Source: Thermoplasmata archaeon (lineage in GTDB: Archaea; Thermoplasmatota; Thermoplasmata; Thermoplasmatales; Thermoplasmataceae). From it: 11,597 bases of DNA. The DNA lies in contig JAJZYV010000020.1 of NCBI GenBank assembly GCA_021797955.1, positions 1 through 11,597 of the forward strand, written 5' to 3'. The notes under the pieces are model-generated. The model did not search any database. It was given only the letters and a program-made list of their open reading frames with translations, and was not told where the DNA came from. The position numbers and the translations under genes were made by a program. Below, one piece after another: positions 1 through 6,363 of the stretch. Each line of letters opens with the position of its first letter. The stretch's first letter is position 1.

Positions 1-1
1 T

Positions 2-274
2 TCCAGGTTTGATATGATTTACGTAAGTATGAGCTTTCATCACTGGAAACAGAGAAATGAGTCCATTATTTACCTTATGCAATTTTTAAAACAGCACGGA
101 CATCTAAACATTTATGAACTTCAGCCTCAGAAAACATTCTATAAAAGAATCGCAAATAGTCACACAATGAGCGAGGAAAAATTCAAAGAAATTGGAAGCG
201 AGTTAAACCTTAATTTTAATATTAAAAAAGACAAAGAATTTATTCGTTGTTCATTCACTCAAAAGATTGAGTAG
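2..274 (+). CDS. SAM-dependent methyltransferase, C-terminal part (5' end outside window)
   Basis: The frame is open from base 2 to the TAG at 272-274, so the gene probably begins before the window; the ATG at 14 is most likely internal. The visible 90 residues look like the last third of a class I Rossmann methyltransferase. A strand of the form FDMIYVSMSFHHW matches the motif IV/post-IV strand (acidic residue, hydrophobics, then SxHHW) of UbiE/BioC-like enzymes. It is followed by a helix and the turn FLKQHGHLNIYE, equivalent to the usual 'LKPGGxLxIxE' strand. The SAM-binding glycine motif lies upstream and is not visible, so substrate cannot be inferred. The gene ends one base before the convergent rhodanese stop codon. 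Family placement is fairly sure; function is unknown. Confidence 0.72.
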   Translation, partial: SRFDMIYVSMSFHHWKQRNESIIYLMQFLKQHGHLNIYELQPQKTFYKRIANSHTMSEEKFKEIGSELNLNFNIKKDKEFIRCSFTQKIE

Positions 275-275
275 G

Positions 276-608
276 TTACTTTTCCTGCTTTTCCATTTTT
301 TTCCATGCTCCCATTCCTCCCTTCAAATGAGACACATTTTTAAACCCATTTCTTAAGAGAGTGGCTCCAGCAGCTCTACTTCTGTGTCCTGTTGCACAGA
401 TCAGAATATATTCTTCGTCAAAGGAAAGATCCTTAGTTTTTTTCTTTATTTTACTTAGTGGTATCAAGGTTGCTTCCTTTATATGACCCGCCTCATATTC
501 TCTTTTAGTTCTTACATCTATAATCTTAGCATTCCCTTCATTTAATTTAGTTTTAACCTCCTCCGGAGATAGTTCTTTTAAATTTTGAGGTGTCTTGAAG
601 AAATCCAT
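276..608 (-). CDS. Single-domain rhodanese-like sulfurtransferase
   Basis: A 110-residue protein made of one rhodanese domain. Near the N-terminus the domain signature reads IIDVRTKREYEAGHI (D31, R33, then the E..GHI segment). The active-site loop is CATGHRS with the persulfide-carrying cysteine at residue 71, and the C-terminal signature is HLKGGMGAW. Single-domain family members move sulfane sulfur to acceptors such as cyanide, thiols or sulfur-carrier proteins; the real acceptor here is unknown. Three starts are in frame: TTG 626, ATG 617 and ATG 608. I prefer 608 because a TTTTATAC box begins 36 bases upstream of it, the same box and distance as for pckG in this window. The protein has no signal peptide and is cytosolic. 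It is divergent from the aldolase gene and convergent with the methyltransferase. Confidence 0.88.
   Translation of the reverse strand: MDFFKTPQNLKELSPEEVKTKLNEGNAKIIDVRTKREYEAGHIKEATLIPLSKIKKKTKDLSFDEEYILICATGHRSRAAGATLLRNGFKNVSHLKGGMGAWKKMEKQEK
294..302 (+). terminator. Oligo-T terminator candidate for the methyltransferase transcript
   Basis: Seven consecutive T (296-302) lie 22 bases after the methyltransferase stop codon, preceded by other T-rich stretches (280-292). Archaeal RNA polymerase commonly terminates at such T-runs. The site lies inside the 3' coding end of the convergent rhodanese gene, as there is practically no intergenic space. Confidence 0.35.
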
Positions 609-636
609 TATAGACATAAATAGCAATCCCTAATCA

Positions 637-645
637 GTATAAAAT
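637..645 (-). promoter_or_regulatory. TATA box for the rhodanese gene
   Basis: On the minus strand ATTTTATAC occupies 645-637. A start of transcription about 26 bases downstream would fall near 614-615, giving a leader of about 7 bases to the ATG at 608. A second A/T box (TTTTTAAG, 660-653) could instead place initiation near 630 and serve the ATG at 617. Confidence 0.45.
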
Positions 646-684
646 AAGATCTCTTAAAAATAGGAAAAATTATCTTAAGGAAAA

Positions 685-693
685 TTTAAATAA
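685..693 (+). promoter_or_regulatory. TATA box for the aldolase gene
   Basis: TTTAAATAA at 685-693 is centred about 35 bases before the ATG at 724. Transcription would begin near 714-716, leaving a leader of about 8-10 bases without a Shine-Dalgarno motif, as in the near-leaderless transcripts of this window. Confidence 0.5.
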
Positions 694-723
694 TGTTTTT
701 ACGGTAATTTGTAATGTGGAACT

Positions 724-1614
724 ATGAAAACATCTAATGTCGAAGTAATATGTCCAATGATCACTCCTTTTGACGGTGAGGGAAAACCTTCAAGGGAAAA
801 CCTGAAAGTATTTCTCGATGACATGAAAGAATTTGGAATTAATAAAATATTTCCGCTCGGAAGCAACGGCCTTTTTAATTTGATGACTCTGGAAACAAAA
901 AAATCTTTTTTGAAAATGATTCAGGAAGAGGCTTCAGATTTTGAAGTACTGGTAGGAGTTGGCTCACAAAACACCGAGGAAGCACGGGAGATGGCAAAAT
1001 ATGCAGAAGATTTGGGATTTGATAAGATAGTCCTGCAACCTACATACTATAACAAGGCAGAACAATCATGGATAATAAGGCATTTTGAGGCGGTGTCAGA
1101 GGTTTTCTCAGGAAAGTTCTATATTTATAATATTCCGCAGTTCACAGGTTCAAGAGTTGAAATAGATACAATGAAATCTCTTGTAGAAAATATTGGTAGA
1201 ATTGAGGGTATCAAGGACTCATCAGGCGACATAAGATTTTTTAACGAAGTTGCAGCAAATTTTTCTGATAGTTTGAAGGTGTTTCAGGGGCAGGATGATC
1301 TTCTACTACAGGCACTTTCTATAGGTGCTAAAGGAGGAGTTTGCGGAACAACAAATATAAATCCACTGGTTACAGATGTTTACAAATACTTTGTAGATGG
1401 AAATATAACTATGGCAACTAAGACACAGAGAATATTCAATCAATTTTTCAAAATGGTTAATGAATATCCATTTCCATCAATGGTCTATGCAGCATTCTAC
1501 AGGAAACATAACATAAAGGGAAAATTACCGGACCCAATTACCACAATACCAAGAATTGTAGAAAGTAAGATCATGGATGTGCTGAATTACACAACTCACA
1601 TAGAACCTCAATAA
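724..1614 (+). CDS. kdgA: 2-keto-3-deoxygluconate-type aldolase (DHDPS/NAL family)
   Basis: A 296-residue TIM-barrel class I aldolase of the dihydrodipicolinate synthase/N-acetylneuraminate lyase superfamily, the usual length. The Schiff-base lysine is K164 in EGIKDSSGD, and the catalytic tyrosine is Y135 in YIYNIPQFTG. The substrate carboxylate loop is GSNG (46-49) followed by Leu-Phe, where true DHDPS has GTTGE. That fits the KDG/KDPG aldolases of Sulfolobus, Thermoplasma and Picrophilus better than lysine synthesis. By family knowledge it would cleave 2-keto-3-deoxygluconate to pyruvate and glyceraldehyde in the non-phosphorylating Entner-Doudoroff pathway. The ATG at 724 is supported by a correctly spaced TATA box. 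The gene stands alone; the translation operon downstream has its own promoter. Alternatives are another 2-oxoacid aldolase or an aldolase of different sugar specificity. Confidence 0.85.
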   Translation: MKTSNVEVICPMITPFDGEGKPSRENLKVFLDDMKEFGINKIFPLGSNGLFNLMTLETKKSFLKMIQEEASDFEVLVGVGSQNTEEAREMAKYAEDLGFDKIVLQPTYYNKAEQSWIIRHFEAVSEVFSGKFYIYNIPQFTGSRVEIDTMKSLVENIGRIEGIKDSSGDIRFFNEVAANFSDSLKVFQGQDDLLLQALSIGAKGGVCGTTNINPLVTDVYKYFVDGNITMATKTQRIFNQFFKMVNEYPFPSMVYAAFYRKHNIKGKLPDPITTIPRIVESKIMDVLNYTTHIEPQ

Positions 1615-1637
1615 AATTCAATTTTACCAATAAACTA

Positions 1638-1646
1638 TTTATATAA
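1638..1646 (+). promoter_or_regulatory. TATA box of the L7Ae-S28e-L24e-ndk-infB operon
   Basis: TTTATATAA at 1638-1646 is a near-consensus archaeal TATA box. Its centre (about 1642) predicts initiation near 1668-1669, giving a leader of about 18 bases to the L7Ae ATG at 1687. That is long enough to hold the Shine-Dalgarno site. Confidence 0.7.
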
Positions 1647-1673
1647 TCTTAAGTTAACGTTTTACTCTGTGAA

Positions 1674-1680
1674 GGAGGAG
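1674..1680 (+). promoter_or_regulatory. Shine-Dalgarno site that fixes the L7Ae start
   Basis: GGAGGAG ends 6 bases before the ATG at 1687, ideal spacing. It argues against the in-frame GTG at 1669, which would put this site inside the coding region and coincide with the predicted transcription start. Confidence 0.75.
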
Positions 1681-1686
1681 AAAAGC

Positions 1687-2055
1687 ATGGACAAAACAAC
1701 ATATGTCAAGTTTGAAACTCCCGAGTCTTTAGAGAAAAAGATTCTGGAATTAGTAGAGAATTGCTATAGAAGTGGAAAAATCAAAAAAGGCACAAATGAG
1801 GTAATAAAGTCAATAGAAAGAGGGGAAAGCAAGCTCGTTGTTATAGCTGAGGATGTAAACCCACCAGAAGTTGTATACTTTATCCCTAAGTTATGTGAAG
1901 AGAGAAAAGTGCCATTTGCCTATGTGAAGACAAGATCGGAACTTGGATCAAAAGTAGCCATAGGATCAACTGCTTCGATTTCAATTACGGATGTAGGGAA
2001 GAACGAGGAACTACTCAAGCAAATAACATCAGAAGTAGCAAACCTCAATAAGTGA
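1687..2055 (+). CDS. rpl7ae: Ribosomal protein L7Ae, kink-turn RNA-binding protein
   Basis: A 122-residue protein, full length for archaeal L7Ae. The core carries the family signature: the KKGTNEVIKSIERG helix start that contacts the kink-turn, the strand LVVIAEDVNPPEVV, the helix IPKLCEERKVPFAYV, and the TRSELG loop. L7Ae sits in the large ribosomal subunit. In archaea it also nucleates box C/D and H/ACA RNPs and is part of RNase P, in each case by binding kink-turns. It is the first gene of a five-gene translation operon and the only one with both a promoter and a strong SD visible. Its stop codon TGA (2053-2055) overlaps the SD of the S28e gene, suggesting coupled translation. Confidence 0.96.
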   Translation: MDKTTYVKFETPESLEKKILELVENCYRSGKIKKGTNEVIKSIERGESKLVVIAEDVNPPEVVYFIPKLCEERKVPFAYVKTRSELGSKVAIGSTASISITDVGKNEELLKQITSEVANLNK

Positions 2056-2059
2056 GGTG
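2054..2059 (+). promoter_or_regulatory. GAGGTG ribosome-binding site of S28e
   Basis: GAGGTG overlaps the L7Ae stop codon and lies 6 bases before the ATG at 2066. The same hexamer precedes L24e and infB. Confidence 0.7.
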
Positions 2060-2065
2060 TCTTGA

Positions 2066-2275
2066 ATGTTAGATGATGCAACACCAGCTGAAGTTGTGGA
2101 ATTAATGGGTAGAACTGGCATGACCGGAGAGGCTACCACTGTTAAGGTAAGAGTACTGGCTGGCAGGGATCAGGGGAGAATCATCGCTAGAAATGTCCTT
2201 GGTCCCGTAAAGGTTGGCGACATACTGATGCTAAGAGAAACTGCTAGGGAAGCTAAGAAGCTTTCAATGAGGTGA
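2066..2275 (+). CDS. rps28e: Ribosomal protein S28e
   Basis: A 69-residue OB-fold protein of the small ribosomal subunit, found in archaea and eukaryotes but not bacteria. The sequence follows the family throughout: [18 protein letters not shown] at the N-terminus, the [13 protein letters not shown] strand pair, the [13 protein letters not shown] segment, and a C-terminal [12 protein letters not shown] that replaces the usual 'ESEREARRLR'. The length is normal. It lies 10 bases after L7Ae. Its last codons contain the SD (2269-2274) used by the next gene, L24e, so translation of the two is probably coupled. Confidence 0.96.
   Translation: MLDDATPAEVVELMGRTGMTGEATTVKVRVLAGRDQGRIIARNVLGPVKVGDILMLRETAREAKKLSMR
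2269..2274 (+). promoter_or_regulatory. GAGGTG ribosome-binding site that fixes the L24e start
   Basis: GAGGTG ends 6 bases before the ATG at 2281, the same geometry as for S28e. It makes the in-frame GTG at 2272, which is part of this element, an unlikely start. Confidence 0.65.
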
Positions 2276-2280
2276 ATCTG

Positions 2281-2559
2281 ATGGTTAGTAGAGAATGCAG
2301 CTTTTGTGGAACTGAAATTGAACCCGGAACGGGAATGGTTTACATTCGCCGTGATGGAGCAATTATCAATTTTTGCAGTAAAAAATGCAGGATAAATCAA
2401 ACAAAGTTGAAAAGAGTGCCAAGAAAGGTGAAATGGACTAGAGAGTACCAGAATCTGAAGGCAATAAGAAAAGCATCTGAAGCACACAACCTTGAACAAA
2501 AGAAGCCGGCTGAAAGTGAACCGGTTACTGAGGAAGTTAATCAGGAAGGCAGTCAATAA
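2281..2559 (+). CDS. rpl24e: Ribosomal protein L24e with extended C-terminal tail
   Basis: A 92-residue zinc-ribbon protein of the large ribosomal subunit. The four zinc ligands are C6 and C9 (CSFC) and C32 and C36 (CSKKC). Between them lies the typical GTGMVYIRRDGAIINF hairpin. The basic stretch KRVPRKVKWT (44-53) is the conserved rRNA-binding part. Many archaeal L24e proteins end soon after this point, at roughly 60-66 residues. Here about 30 further residues follow; they are hydrophilic and increasingly acidic (PAESEPVTEEVNQEGSQ), probably disordered. The start at 2281 is set by the GAGGTG site; GTG 2272 is the alternative. The stop TAA shares its last base with the ndk start codon (TAATG), so the two genes overlap by one base. 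Confidence 0.95.
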   Translation: MVSRECSFCGTEIEPGTGMVYIRRDGAIINFCSKKCRINQTKLKRVPRKVKWTREYQNLKAIRKASEAHNLEQKKPAESEPVTEEVNQEGSQ

Positions 2560-3008
2560 TGGCAGCAGAAAAAACCCTCATTTTAATAAAGCCAGATGGA
2601 GTTAAAAGGAGATTATCTGGGGAAGTAATTAAGAGGCTTGAGCAGAAAGGAATAAACATCAAAGGTCTCAAGTTAATGAACTTAAGCAAGGAGAAAGCGG
2701 AGAAACATTATTCAGTGCACAAGGATAAACCATTTTTCAAGGATCTTGTTTCTTATATAACAAGTGGTCCCATAATAGCAATCTTGGCGGAAGGGAACAA
2801 CGCCATTTCAGTAGTAAGAACTCTAGTTGGCGCAACTGACGGTTCAAAGGCATCACCAGGCACAATAAGAGGAGATTTCTCAATAAGTATCGATAAGAAT
2901 ATCATCCATGCATCAGACTCAACTGAATCTTTCAATCATGAGTATCCAATATTCTTCAATAACAGTGAAATCCTTGATTTTGCCTATGGGGATGAAAATC
3001 TTTTCTGA
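2559..3008 (+). CDS. ndk: Nucleoside diphosphate kinase
   Basis: A 149-residue enzyme of normal family length that transfers the gamma phosphate from NTPs to NDPs through a phosphohistidine. The active-site histidine is H117 in the signature NIIHASDS (114-121). Other conserved nucleotide-site residues are visible: K11 in LIKPDGV, R87 in VRTLVGATD, T93 and R104 in TIRGDF. It is cytosolic and keeps the nucleotide pool, including GTP for translation, in balance. The ATG overlaps the L24e stop by one base, so expression is likely tied to the ribosomal genes. Finding ndk between rpl24e and infB is a recurrent archaeal arrangement. Confidence 0.97.
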   Translation: MAAEKTLILIKPDGVKRRLSGEVIKRLEQKGINIKGLKLMNLSKEKAEKHYSVHKDKPFFKDLVSYITSGPIIAILAEGNNAISVVRTLVGATDGSKASPGTIRGDFSISIDKNIIHASDSTESFNHEYPIFFNNSEILDFAYGDENLF

Positions 3009-3012
3009 GGTG
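3007..3012 (+). promoter_or_regulatory. GAGGTG element upstream of infB, unusually distant
   Basis: The hexamer overlaps the ndk stop codon, as at the two earlier junctions, but lies 12 bases from the infB ATG (3025) instead of 6. An in-frame stop (3013-3015) and the absence of another start codon between them leave 3025 as the start. Spacing is therefore suboptimal, which may lower infB translation. Confidence 0.5.
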
Positions 3013-3024
3013 TAATATTATTGT

Positions 3025-4767
3025 ATGGAAACCCTCAGACAGCCAATTGTGTGCGTACTCGGGCACGTAGATCATGGTAAAACAAGTATTTTAGATTCCA
3101 TAAGGGGAACCTCCCTCATGAAGAAAGAGTCAGGAGGTATAACGCAGAGGATTGGTGCAACTGAGATCAGTATCCAGCGGATAGTAGAGATTTCAGGAGG
3201 CAAGGTTTCCTCAAAAATGTTTAAAATACCGGGGCTTCTATTTGTGGACACTCCTGGCCATGTTGCTTTTGCAAATATGAGGGCAAGGGGAGGTGCTCTT
3301 GCTGATATAGCCATACTTGTAATAGATATAAATGACGGCATTATGCCACAGACTGTTGAGTCAATAAACATTCTCAGGAAATTTAAAACACCATTCATAA
3401 TAGTTGCCAATAAGATAGATACACTGGCTTATTTTATCAAGCCAGCAAATACCAACTTCTCAGAATTTCTCAAGGAGCAAAGACAGGAATATATAGATGA
3501 GTTGGACAACAAGCTATATGCCATAATAAATCAGTTATACCAGCATAACCTGACAGCAGATAGATTTGATAGAATAACTGATTTTACAAAGAACATTTCC
3601 ATAGTTCCTTCAAGCGCAAAATATTCCATAGGCACACTAGAGATCCTGATGACCATATCGGGATTGGCGCAAAGATTTCTCACATCTTCCATTGCACTGG
3701 TAAATAGCATAGCAAAAGCAAGTGTTCTGGAGATAAGAAGGGAAGAGTCACTGGGAATGACACTGGATTCCATTCTTTATCAGGGAAAACTGAGAACAGG
3801 GATGGCTGTCTATGTAAACACACTTGAAGGACCGAAGGAGACGAAAATCAAGGCTCTTTTCACAAATGTATCCTCAAAATCAACCAAGGTCAAGGAAAGG
3901 AATATGGTGAGCTCAGCTTCAGGGGTAAGAATTGCAATTTCAGATAAACTGGATGTGATACCAGGCACAACCCTAATAGAAGCCAAGGGAGATATTGATT
4001 CCATAATAGCAGAATTGCAGGAGGAGAGTCAGGTTAAGATAGAACTGGATGAACACGGAATCACACTGAAAGCAGACACTCTCGGTTCACTCGAGGCAGT
4101 AGCATTTGAGCTTGGAACCCGTGGGATCAAGATTCGCTCCACCCAGATAGGCGAGATAAGTAAGAGAGACCTTATTGATGTTTCCACACTTCCAGATCAG
4201 ATGGATAGGATCCTCGCTGGATTTAACGTTGATCTTTCAAGCGATGCCAGGAATAACTTAATGAATTATGATGTTGCGGTTGTTGCATCAAAAGTTATAT
4301 ATTCACTTATTGAAGATATTGAAAAATGGTTGAGAAACAAGAAGGAAGAGATGGATGAGGAAAGCAAGCAGGGTATGCCAATTCCGTCTAAGCTTGTTAT
4401 AATGCCAGAATACATTTTCCGTGCTGCAAAGCCGATCATAGTTGGTGTTAAGGTATTATCCGGCAGGATAAAGGTTGGGGACAACATGATACGAGATGAT
4501 GGAAAGTATGCCGGTACCATAAAGAGCATAAGGGATGGAGAAGTCTCCAAGAGATTTGCAGAAGCAGGACAGGAGGTTGCAGTGGCCATTGATGGTGTTA
4601 CCCTCAACAGGCAGATATCAGCCGATCAACCAATCTATGTTGACATCACCGAAGACGTGGTGAAGAAGCTCAGGGAAAGGTCACTGGATGAAAAGACAAT
4701 GGAAACACTGGAGGAAATCATTAAAATCAAGAGAAAGGAGAATATATTCTGGGGAACCCGGGTATAG
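3025..4767 (+). CDS. infB: Translation initiation factor aIF5B (IF2 family GTPase)
   Basis: A 580-residue translational GTPase, about the normal length for archaeal aIF5B, which joins ribosomal subunits during initiation. G-domain motifs appear in order: G1 GHVDHGKTS (13-21), G3 DTPGHVAF with catalytic H79 (75-82), G4 NKID (129-132) and G5 SAK (197-199). Domain II and the alpha/beta domain III with KADTLGSLEAV follow. The C-terminal domain IV includes MPEYIFRAAKPIIVGVKVLSGRIKVGD. Some archaeal infB genes carry inteins in the G domain; this one is uninterrupted. It is the last gene of the operon and converges on the antiporter gene, leaving 123 bases between stop codons. The ATG is the only plausible start. 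Confidence 0.97.
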   Translation: METLRQPIVCVLGHVDHGKTSILDSIRGTSLMKKESGGITQRIGATEISIQRIVEISGGKVSSKMFKIPGLLFVDTPGHVAFANMRARGGALADIAILVIDINDGIMPQTVESINILRKFKTPFIIVANKIDTLAYFIKPANTNFSEFLKEQRQEYIDELDNKLYAIINQLYQHNLTADRFDRITDFTKNISIVPSSAKYSIGTLEILMTISGLAQRFLTSSIALVNSIAKASVLEIRREESLGMTLDSILYQGKLRTGMAVYVNTLEGPKETKIKALFTNVSSKSTKVKERNMVSSASGVRIAISDKLDVIPGTTLIEAKGDIDSIIAELQEESQVKIELDEHGITLKADTLGSLEAVAFELGTRGIKIRSTQIGEISKRDLIDVSTLPDQMDRILAGFNVDLSSDARNNLMNYDVAVVASKVIYSLIEDIEKWLRNKKEEMDEESKQGMPIPSKLVIMPEYIFRAAKPIIVGVKVLSGRIKVGDNMIRDDGKYAGTIKSIRDGEVSKRFAEAGQEVAVAIDGVTLNRQISADQPIYVDITEDVVKKLRERSLDEKTMETLEEIIKIKRKENIFWGTRV

Positions 4768-4822
4768 AACTCCGGCTCACTAATTTCAAGACAATATTCA
4801 AATTCCCAGCATGTTCATTCAA

Positions 4823-4878
4823 TTTTCCGGGCATTTGCAAATACATGTTAAATAAGAGAATTTCCTGACACGGAAAAA
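4823..4878. terminator. Possible terminators between convergent infB and antiporter genes
   Basis: The 123-base convergent gap has T4 on the plus strand (4823-4826) after infB. On the minus strand there is T5 (4878-4874), 12 bases after the antiporter stop codon. A small stem TTTCC/GGAAA (4861-4876, 6-base loop) lies nearby. None is strong; I see no coding potential in the gap. Confidence 0.25.
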
Positions 4879-4890
4879 CAGGTGGATGAT

Positions 4891-5799
4891 TCATAAGAAT
4901 ATCAGGATAATTGTGATAATAAGGATGATCAGGCTTCCAGACATGGTAAAGTTGTTATACGATGGAGAATAATTAAAGGCAAAATCCAGAAGGGGAAGTA
5001 AAATTCCCCCTTTTATAACTGTACTTCCTGTTATGATTCCTGCAACACTTTTCGAATCTTTCTTTCGAATTGAACTCCTTATGACAACGATCTCTGGAAT
5101 TGAACCTAGAATTCCCGGTATAATGTATCCTGAGTTAACCTCACCTATGTTGAGATAGATTCCCATGGATGCTGTACCCCTGGATAGATAAACTGAAAAA
5201 ACTAAGATGCAGGCTGTAAAGAAGATAAGTTGCAGAATATTTATCCTGCCAGCCTTATCATCGTTCCTGTCTACTTGGACCTTTTCAACTATATCTTCTC
5301 TGCCAAGGTAGTAGAAGGTGAAGAGAGAAATACTTATGGTTGCAACAGTAAGGAGTAATGTTGCAATTAATCCTTCTTCTTTAAGTAATAACAGGAGAAG
5401 AATGTATGATGGCACTATAAGTATGAATGGGGCATATTTTCTGTCAATCCTTGTTCTTGAAAATTTTATCACCACAAGAAAAATCATAAGGGTCACAACA
5501 ACAGACCCGACAAGTGTACCTATGGATATGCCAGGATATCCTTCGGCCACCGATGTACCAGATACGGCAATTTCATCAAAACTTGTAAGAAACGAGAATA
5601 GTGTGAGTCCATAAAATAAACCGGGCTTTTTTCCGGTGATCGTTTCAATTCCTTCATATAACTCGTCAGAACTCATGTCGAGTCCAAAGATGATTGCTAT
5701 AATCAAAATTATGTTTATCAGGGGTTCCCTGGTAAAAAAAATGACAGAACCAGCTATAAATATTATGAATAAAATTAGAAAATTGTTTTTACGGTTCAT
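4891..5799 (-). CDS. Ca2+/cation antiporter-fold membrane protein, degenerate alpha repeats
   Basis: A 302-residue integral membrane protein with about ten hydrophobic segments (roughly 7-23, 28-42, 60-74, 92-112, 123-139, 143-165, 188-206, 224-241, 252-272, 288-302). It shows the internal repeat of the CaCA (sodium/calcium exchanger) superfamily. The first alpha repeat reads LTSFDEIAVSGTS (71-83) then GTLVGSVVVT; the second reads LGSIPEIVVIRSS (231-243) then GIITGSTVIK. The usual family motifs are GTSLPE and GNVxGSNxFN. The key acidic residues E76 and E236 are kept, but the Gly of the first motif and both Asn of GSN are lost, so the ion specificity is open. It starts 8 bases after speD on the same strand with no TATA box between, so it is probably co-transcribed with it. 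Fold is fairly certain; substrate is not. Confidence 0.8.
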   Translation of the reverse strand: MNRKNNFLILFIIFIAGSVIFFTREPLINIILIIAIIFGLDMSSDELYEGIETITGKKPGLFYGLTLFSFLTSFDEIAVSGTSVAEGYPGISIGTLVGSVVVTLMIFLVVIKFSRTRIDRKYAPFILIVPSYILLLLLLKEEGLIATLLLTVATISISLFTFYYLGREDIVEKVQVDRNDDKAGRINILQLIFFTACILVFSVYLSRGTASMGIYLNIGEVNSGYIIPGILGSIPEIVVIRSSIRKKDSKSVAGIITGSTVIKGGILLPLLDFAFNYSPSYNNFTMSGSLIILIITIILIFL

Positions 5800-5807
5800 T
5801 ACCAGCT

Positions 5808-6203
5808 TTAAACGAACTGAGTTGCAGCTGGCTGTGGTGCATTGCTTACTGTCACCTTTGAACCACGTTCATGCTTTACGAACTGAACTTCTTTCGGATT
5901 CAACTTTTCCTTAATGTACTGAAAAGCCACATCTGCCTTTTCTGGATCTCCACATGTAAATAGATCCAGGGCAATCATTCCGTATTCAGGCCAAGTGTGG
6001 AAAGATATATGTGATTCTGCAAGCAAAACGATCCCACTTGCCCCTACTGGCTCAAATTGATAATAATCTGACGAAATTTTTGTGAGGTTACCGACCCTGA
6101 TGGACCTCTCAATTATCTCCATCAAATTCTCTTTTCGCTCCAGAAGCTCTGGTTCTATACCATACATGTCTGCTAGAATATGAATTCCCACGGCCACCTT
6201 CAT
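5808..6203 (-). CDS. speD: S-adenosylmethionine decarboxylase proenzyme (or arginine decarboxylase of the same family)
   Basis: A 131-residue proenzyme of the short prokaryotic AdoMetDC class, which cleaves itself to make a pyruvoyl cofactor. The cleavage site is E63-S64 in LLAESHISFHTWPEYG; S64 becomes the pyruvoyl group. The proton donor/processing residues H69 and C84 (DLFTCGD) are in place. The N-terminus GIHILADMYG is also typical. The product, decarboxylated SAM, donates aminopropyl groups for spermidine. In some archaea a paralogue of this fold is an arginine decarboxylase, and sequence alone does not separate the two here. The ATG at 6203 has a GGAGG only 3 bases away and a GAGGTG 15 bases away. 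The GTG codons at residues 3 and 5 are weaker alternatives. It is followed by the antiporter gene in an apparent two-gene operon. Confidence 0.92.
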   Translation of the reverse strand: MKVAVGIHILADMYGIEPELLERKENLMEIIERSIRVGNLTKISSDYYQFEPVGASGIVLLAESHISFHTWPEYGMIALDLFTCGDPEKADVAFQYIKEKLNPKEVQFVKHERGSKVTVSNAPQPAATQFV

Positions 6204-6254
6204 CGTCCTCCATCATTGCACCTCTTTGTGTATGAACTAGTCATAATTTCTTAT

Positions 6255-6264
6255 TATTTAAATA
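6255..6264 (-). promoter_or_regulatory. TATA box of the speD-antiporter operon
   Basis: TATTTAAATA at 6264-6255 predicts initiation near 6233, giving a leader of about 30 bases. This is longer than the near-leaderless starts of most first genes here. The leader contains GAGGTG (6224-6219) and GGAGG (6211-6207). Confidence 0.5.
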
Positions 6265-6363
6265 TTGATACATGTTGATCCACTTTTTTAAATTCATCAT
6301 AGTGAATAAAAACTATGGACAACTAACCTTTGTTCGAATATTTTGACTAATATACTTTCAATA

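Noticed and set aside
724..1614. dapA (lysine biosynthesis) for the aldolase
   Set aside because: The GTTGE loop of true DHDPS is replaced by GSNGL, and no other lysine gene is nearby.
1669..1686. N-terminal extension of L7Ae from GTG 1669
   Set aside because: It would place the strong SD inside the gene and start at the predicted first base of the transcript; ATG 1687 matches family length.
1655..1690. Kink-turn in the L7Ae leader for autoregulation
   Set aside because: L7Ae of some archaea represses its own mRNA through a kink-turn, but the leader predicted here is about 18 bases and mostly SD sequence. I could not form the stems and paired G-A steps of a kink-turn.
2170..2556. 128-residue minus-strand frame opposite S28e and L24e
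   Set aside because: It lies entirely opposite two unmistakable ribosomal protein genes, resembles no family and has no promoter; it is a shadow frame.
3025..4767. Intein in infB
   Set aside because: Archaeal infB is a known intein host, but all G motifs and domains are contiguous here and the length is normal.
6298..6317. CATAG/CTATG dyad as a terminator between the regulator and speD
   Set aside because: A 5-bp stem with a 10-base loop is too weak to distinguish from chance, and the adjacent T-run is within the loop.
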